The notes under the pieces: model-generated
Databases searched by the model: none
Told to the model about the DNA's origin: nothing
The model's input: the letters and a program-made list of their open reading frames with translations, nothing else
From: Chloroflexota bacterium
GTDB taxonomy: Bacteria; Chloroflexota; Ktedonobacteria; Ktedonobacterales; Ktedonobacteraceae
DNA: 28,493 nucleotides
NCBI GenBank assembly: GCA_005881495.1
Contig: VBHI01000214.1
Span: forward strand, 1-28,493
Direction: 5' to 3'
Part shown: positions 25,908 through 28,493 of the stretch, one piece after another
Layout: the number at the start of each line of letters is the position of its first letter
Position numbering within the stretch: position 1 is the first letter of the stretch
Translations under genes and position numbers: made by a program

Positions 25908-27050
25908 TTATGTACTGCTGCGTGAAGCTACTGGCAAGGTAAATGTAAATGTACTCCCATGTCCAACACAGCTTTCTACCGTGATACGCCCACCATGTGC
26001 CTCCACAACGTGTCGTGCAATAGCCAGGCCTAAACCACTCCCGCTCCCTCCAGGTCCAATGAAATCAGTTTTCGAGCGGGCGCGGTCAGCTTTATAAAAG
26101 CGTTCAAAGACACGTGGTAATTCTTCTTGACGAATCCCTACACCGGTATCGCGTACAAAAAAACGCTGTGTCTGTCCCCCCGCTTGTAATGCCGTTCCAA
26201 TTGTCACCGTTCCGCCAGAAGGCGTAAATTTGATGGCGTTGTGAACAAGATTGACGAGTACACGTGCGATCTGTTTGCTGTCAGCGGCCACCCGTATCTT
26301 GCCTTCGTCAACGTCCGTGCGCAGCGTCACTCGGTGCCGTTGTGCCTGTGGCAACATACGCGCCATAACCTCGCGCACCAACTGTTCAGCCTCTACTGGC
26401 TCGATCACCATTGGTACCAGCCCGGATTCGATACGCGAAAGTTCAAGTAATTCAGTGACCAGCCCGTTCAGATGATGAACCTCGGTTTCAATCTTCTCGA
26501 GGAACATTTGCGCTTTATCGCGGTCAGTGTCGATTGCCTCTTCGAGCGTCTCTGCCAGTAAGCGCACCGATGCAAGGGGCGTGCGCAATTCATGCGAAAT
26601 GTTGGCAATAAAATCACGGCGCACGCGTTCCAGTCGGCGCAATTCGGTTAAATCCTCAATGGCGATAGCAAAATACCTGTACGTTAATACCTCCCCGCTT
26701 CCCTGGTCGCCTGTCAGATGAGTACCTTTGGCCCGCTTTCCCCCCTCGTCATGCTCAAGCGGAGTGACCGAAACTCTCCATGCTGTACCAGAAGCATCCC
26801 TGGTATATTCGCCGTTGCGAACCTGCCCAGCATGGATACTCTCTTGTACAAGTTGTAACATCGCCTGGTCGTGAATGATTTGCTCCAATGAGACGCCTTG
26901 CAGGGGCTCAGCTGCCTCCAACAAGCGAACGGAGCGCCGGTTGTAGAAACAGATAGACAGGTTGCGATCAATGATGATTACCGGCCAGGGCTCTGCCTCT
27001 AGCAGTTTTTTGAAGAAATGCTGGTAATTGATACTGGTGTCATCAGCCAA
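25908..27050 (-). CDS. Cytosolic PAS-domain sensor histidine kinase (PhoR-like)
   Basis: This 380-residue kinase starts with TTG at 27050, with GAGGT 8 bases upstream. Residues about 12-135 are a PAS domain (PWPVIIIDRNLSICFYNRRS through YRYFAIAIEDLTE). The HisKA domain has the H-box FIANISHELRTPL (His153). The ATPase domain has the N-box NLVHNAIKF (Asn271), the G1 box DTGVGI (Asp301), the F-box VFERFYKAD and the G2 box GSGSGLGLA, all intact. No membrane segment is present, so it senses a cytosolic cue through PAS. The layout is that of PhoR/WalK-type kinases without their membrane part. No cognate DNA-binding response regulator is adjacent. Confidence 0.95.
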   Translation of the reverse strand: MADDTSINYQHFFKKLLEAEPWPVIIIDRNLSICFYNRRSVRLLEAAEPLQGVSLEQIIHDQAMLQLVQESIHAGQVRNGEYTRDASGTAWRVSVTPLEHDEGGKRAKGTHLTGDQGSGEVLTYRYFAIAIEDLTELRRLERVRRDFIANISHELRTPLASVRLLAETLEEAIDTDRDKAQMFLEKIETEVHHLNGLVTELLELSRIESGLVPMVIEPVEAEQLVREVMARMLPQAQRHRVTLRTDVDEGKIRVAADSKQIARVLVNLVHNAIKFTPSGGTVTIGTALQAGGQTQRFFVRDTGVGIRQEELPRVFERFYKADRARSKTDFIGPGGSGSGLGLAIARHVVEAHGGRITVESCVGHGSTFTFTLPVASRSST

Positions 27051-27064
27051 CCGGAATTACCTCG

Positions 27065-27229
27065 CTATGGTGTCTTCGACTCCTCCTGCCTGGCGGCTGA
27101 GGGAAGAGCCGGAGCCTCAGGTATTCGTGTTAACGTTTCTACATAACTGTTTGAAATGTTCGGCAATCCATTTTCTTCCGCTGATCGGGAAACTTGTTCT
27201 CTGACGCGAGGACTCAGGCGCGTCATCAT
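27065..27229 (-). CDS. Possible 54-residue small protein ahead of the kinase
   Basis: A 54-codon frame starts with two ATGs (27229 and 27226) and ends with TAG 14 bases before the kinase TTG; the kinase ribosome binding site lies in that gap. It falls entirely inside the predicted kinase transcript. The product would be soluble, rich in Ser, Arg, Glu and Pro, opening MMTRLSPRVREQ. No good ribosome binding site precedes it, and the frame stays open upstream for 17 more codons without a standard start, so it may instead be the tail of a decayed gene. Confidence 0.3.
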   Translation of the reverse strand: MMTRLSPRVREQVSRSAEENGLPNISNSYVETLTRIPEAPALPSAARQEESKTP

Positions 27230-27279
27230 GTAACTATCAATATAACCTATGCCGGTGGCCTTTCTTTCAATAGCTCCAC

Positions 27280-27308
27280 ATTATACTGTAACGCACGCAA
27301 GGGTGCAA
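27280..27308 (-). promoter_or_regulatory. Candidate promoter of the histidine kinase operon
   Basis: On the - strand, TTGCAC (27303-27308) and a consensus TATAAT (27280-27285) are spaced by 17 bases. The predicted start near 27273 gives a leader of about 220 bases before the kinase. Confidence 0.6.
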
Positions 27309-27470
27309 TGGCAATTCTTGCACATCAATAGTCATAGAAAAATGTATCCCTTCAGATGGTGGCGGATGAACTGGGCTGGAAAGCTTTTCAATCATCAGGT
27401 ATAATAATCAAGTAAAATTCACTTTAGCTCAATCCGTAGTGTGTTGCTGCTCCTGTGTGACCAACCTCAC

Positions 27471-27486
27471 TTTCCATCTGTGGAAA
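27471..27486. promoter_or_regulatory. Palindrome in the upstream region of the gene at 27573
   Basis: TTTCCA-tctg-TGGAAA is a perfect 6+4+6 inverted repeat located just before TATAGT (27491-27496) and TATGAT (27496-27501), possible -10 boxes for the + strand gene. It could be an operator. No convincing -35 box is seen. Confidence 0.3.
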
Positions 27487-27572
27487 CGATTATAGTATGA
27501 TCTATTGATTTAGAGTATGTTGGTACTAACCAATGGTTACATAGTTTGGAAAACATTCGTGGAGAGATCATC

Positions 27573-28358
27573 ATGGCGCAATACACACGGGAATTATTTA
27601 AGCCTGGTAACTTTAGCCTGGCATTCGAACAAATGTGCAACTTCGCGGCAATTGCGAAAACTCGAAATGCTGATGAGACATTAGGGCAATTAATCCTCCA
27701 ATGCTTTGTGGTTTTTCCCAGAGAAAAGTTCCAGAATGCAGTGCAACTAGCAGAGGCAATAACGATTTTTGGGTTAAAGATACCAGAATTTCAAGTTCAA
27801 GTTAGCCTTGACCATCTCATAGCTGACAGTCGCCTTCAACAAACTGCTGACTCAATTTTGACTCTTCCAAATAGAGATCGTACTCAACTTAAGGCTCGAA
27901 TTGATGAAGCGAAGGCCCTTGAGGAAAGAGTTAAGCAAACCTGGCTAGAAAATATTTCAAGACGGTTTCCAAGTTTGTCATCTGATCAAGTCTGGAAAGG
28001 ACTACAAGATTATCTTGCCAGAACATTTCGATGCCATGGCTTGCAAGCAGCGGCTCTTTTAGATAATACACTTGACATTGCCCCTGCATACTCAGAAAGC
28101 CTTTTTTCTCTCCTCAATGAAAGCCTCAAGGAGACATTCTCACCTGAACTACGTGCTCCCGCAAGAGACGCTATTTTAAGTTTTTTTGTGGATATTGAAG
28201 ACCATCCAGAGCAGGAGACATATATTGAACAACTCGAAGATGGAGTTTTTAACTACTTTTCGCTGATGGTTGACCCGGAAGTTGCAGTTCGTTTGCAAAA
28301 GAAGCTGAGTCAATTAACGCTTTTTCTGGATACTATGAACATCTTGACATTCTCTTGA
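27573..28358 (+). CDS. Helical protein ending at the start of a PIN-like domain, probably truncated
   Basis: From the ATG at 27573 (GGAGA 7 bases upstream) it has 261 residues; an in-frame TTG at 27546 has no binding site. It is predicted to be helical throughout, without signal or membrane segments. The last part, reading FNYFSLMVDPEVAVRLQ and then LTLFLDTMNIL, resembles helical proteins whose C-terminus is a PIN nuclease domain opening with LFLDTN. Here the frame ends seven residues after that aspartate-containing strand, so the PIN domain is missing or in another frame. The gene is visibly AT-richer than the rest of the window, which suggests horizontal acquisition. The PIN reading is from memory of family patterns, not a search. 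Confidence 0.6.
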   Translation: MAQYTRELFKPGNFSLAFEQMCNFAAIAKTRNADETLGQLILQCFVVFPREKFQNAVQLAEAITIFGLKIPEFQVQVSLDHLIADSRLQQTADSILTLPNRDRTQLKARIDEAKALEERVKQTWLENISRRFPSLSSDQVWKGLQDYLARTFRCHGLQAAALLDNTLDIAPAYSESLFSLLNESLKETFSPELRAPARDAILSFFVDIEDHPEQETYIEQLEDGVFNYFSLMVDPEVAVRLQKKLSQLTLFLDTMNILTFS

Positions 28359-28493
28359 AGGACAAAAACGTCTTTGTCTATAGGTCACAACTGGAACGCC
28401 GGCGCGAGCGTGCTGAGCTTCTGGAGAAGTATCAGCAATTCCTCTCATCCAGAGGGAGGACGAAACCCTATGAAGCAATGGATCATGATATAA
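28355..28493 (+). pseudogene. Shifted reading frame continuing from the gene at 27573, cut by window end
   Basis: From a TTG that overlaps the stop of the preceding gene, a frame stays open for 46 codons to the window edge (it is open back to 28274). The product is strongly charged (SQLERRRERAELLEKYQ) and reaches KPYEAMDHDI. An acidic residue after His near such a segment is reminiscent of the later conserved Asp of PIN domains. It is either the rest of the preceding gene after a frameshift or internal deletion, or a separate gene coupled by a TTGA overlap; no ribosome binding site supports the latter. Confidence 0.4.

Larger units (their letters stand above)
27051..27572. other. Divergent intergenic region upstream of the kinase
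   Basis: About 520 bases hold the candidate kinase promoter (27280-27308), a possible small frame (27065-27229) and, on the other strand, the upstream region of the AT-rich gene at 27573, with a TTTCCA-tctg-TGGAAA palindrome at 27471-27486 just before TATAGT/TATGAT hexamers (27491-27501). Confidence 0.5.

Noticed and set aside
1..28493. CRISPR arrays, insertion sequences with intact ends, rRNA genes
   Set aside because: Scanning by eye found no regularly spaced repeats, intact transposase genes with inverted ends, or rRNA-like stretches.

Overview
The window looks like chromosome from a GC-moderate, environmental, metabolically versatile bacterium. The content is typical of Chloroflexota of the Ktedonobacteria type: several CoxL/xanthine-dehydrogenase-type molybdenum hydroxylase subunits, a branched-chain-amino-acid-type (HAAT) ABC transporter, a caspase-like WD40 protein, a single-RRM RNA-binding protein and a chemosensory-like cluster with a hybrid CheA. 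This placement is an inference from gene content; no rRNA or other strict phylogenetic marker is present.

Region 1 (1-8206) is a catabolic-looking block. Two molybdopterin-binding subunits lie in tandem on the + strand (the first is cut by the window edge), followed by a metal-dependent amidohydrolase/decarboxylase of the gamma-resorcylate decarboxylase type. Facing them on the - strand are a third molybdopterin-binding subunit and a translationally coupled, membrane-anchored methyltransferase. No small (2Fe-2S) or medium (FAD) subunit gene is present, so these large subunits need partners encoded elsewhere. Region 2 (8207-9165) is almost gene-free, with degenerate coding relics and candidate promoters for the next operon.

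Region 3 (9166-15936) is a complete livKHMGF transporter operon (lipoprotein binding protein, two permeases, two ATPases). A second livM paralogue follows with its own promoter and carries an unusual C-terminal tail: two different tandem peptide repeats and a four-cysteine zinc ribbon. Together, regions 1-3 suggest uptake and oxidative attack on an aromatic, heterocyclic or amino-acid-like compound; the substrate cannot be named from sequence.

Region 4 (15937-21177) is housekeeping and stress-related: a bidirectional terminator, an RRM protein, tRNA-Val(TAC) and tRNA-Leu(GAG) behind a near-consensus promoter, a caspase-fold/WD40 protein whose catalytic cysteine position is alanine, and the membrane protease FtsH with a strong terminator.

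Region 5 (21238-27308) is signalling on the - strand. One operon encodes a CheY/PilH-like receiver, a CheW-like protein and an Hpt-CheA-like-CheW-REC protein whose ATP-binding motifs are eroded. The other encodes a PAS histidine kinase (TTG start) and an acidic protein of unknown function. Both have candidate promoters of the same form (TTGCAC, 17 bp, TA-rich -10 box) and long leaders. Region 6 (27309-28493) is visibly AT-richer. It holds a helical protein that stops at what looks like the first strand of a PIN nuclease domain; a shifted frame continues to the window edge, suggesting a broken gene.
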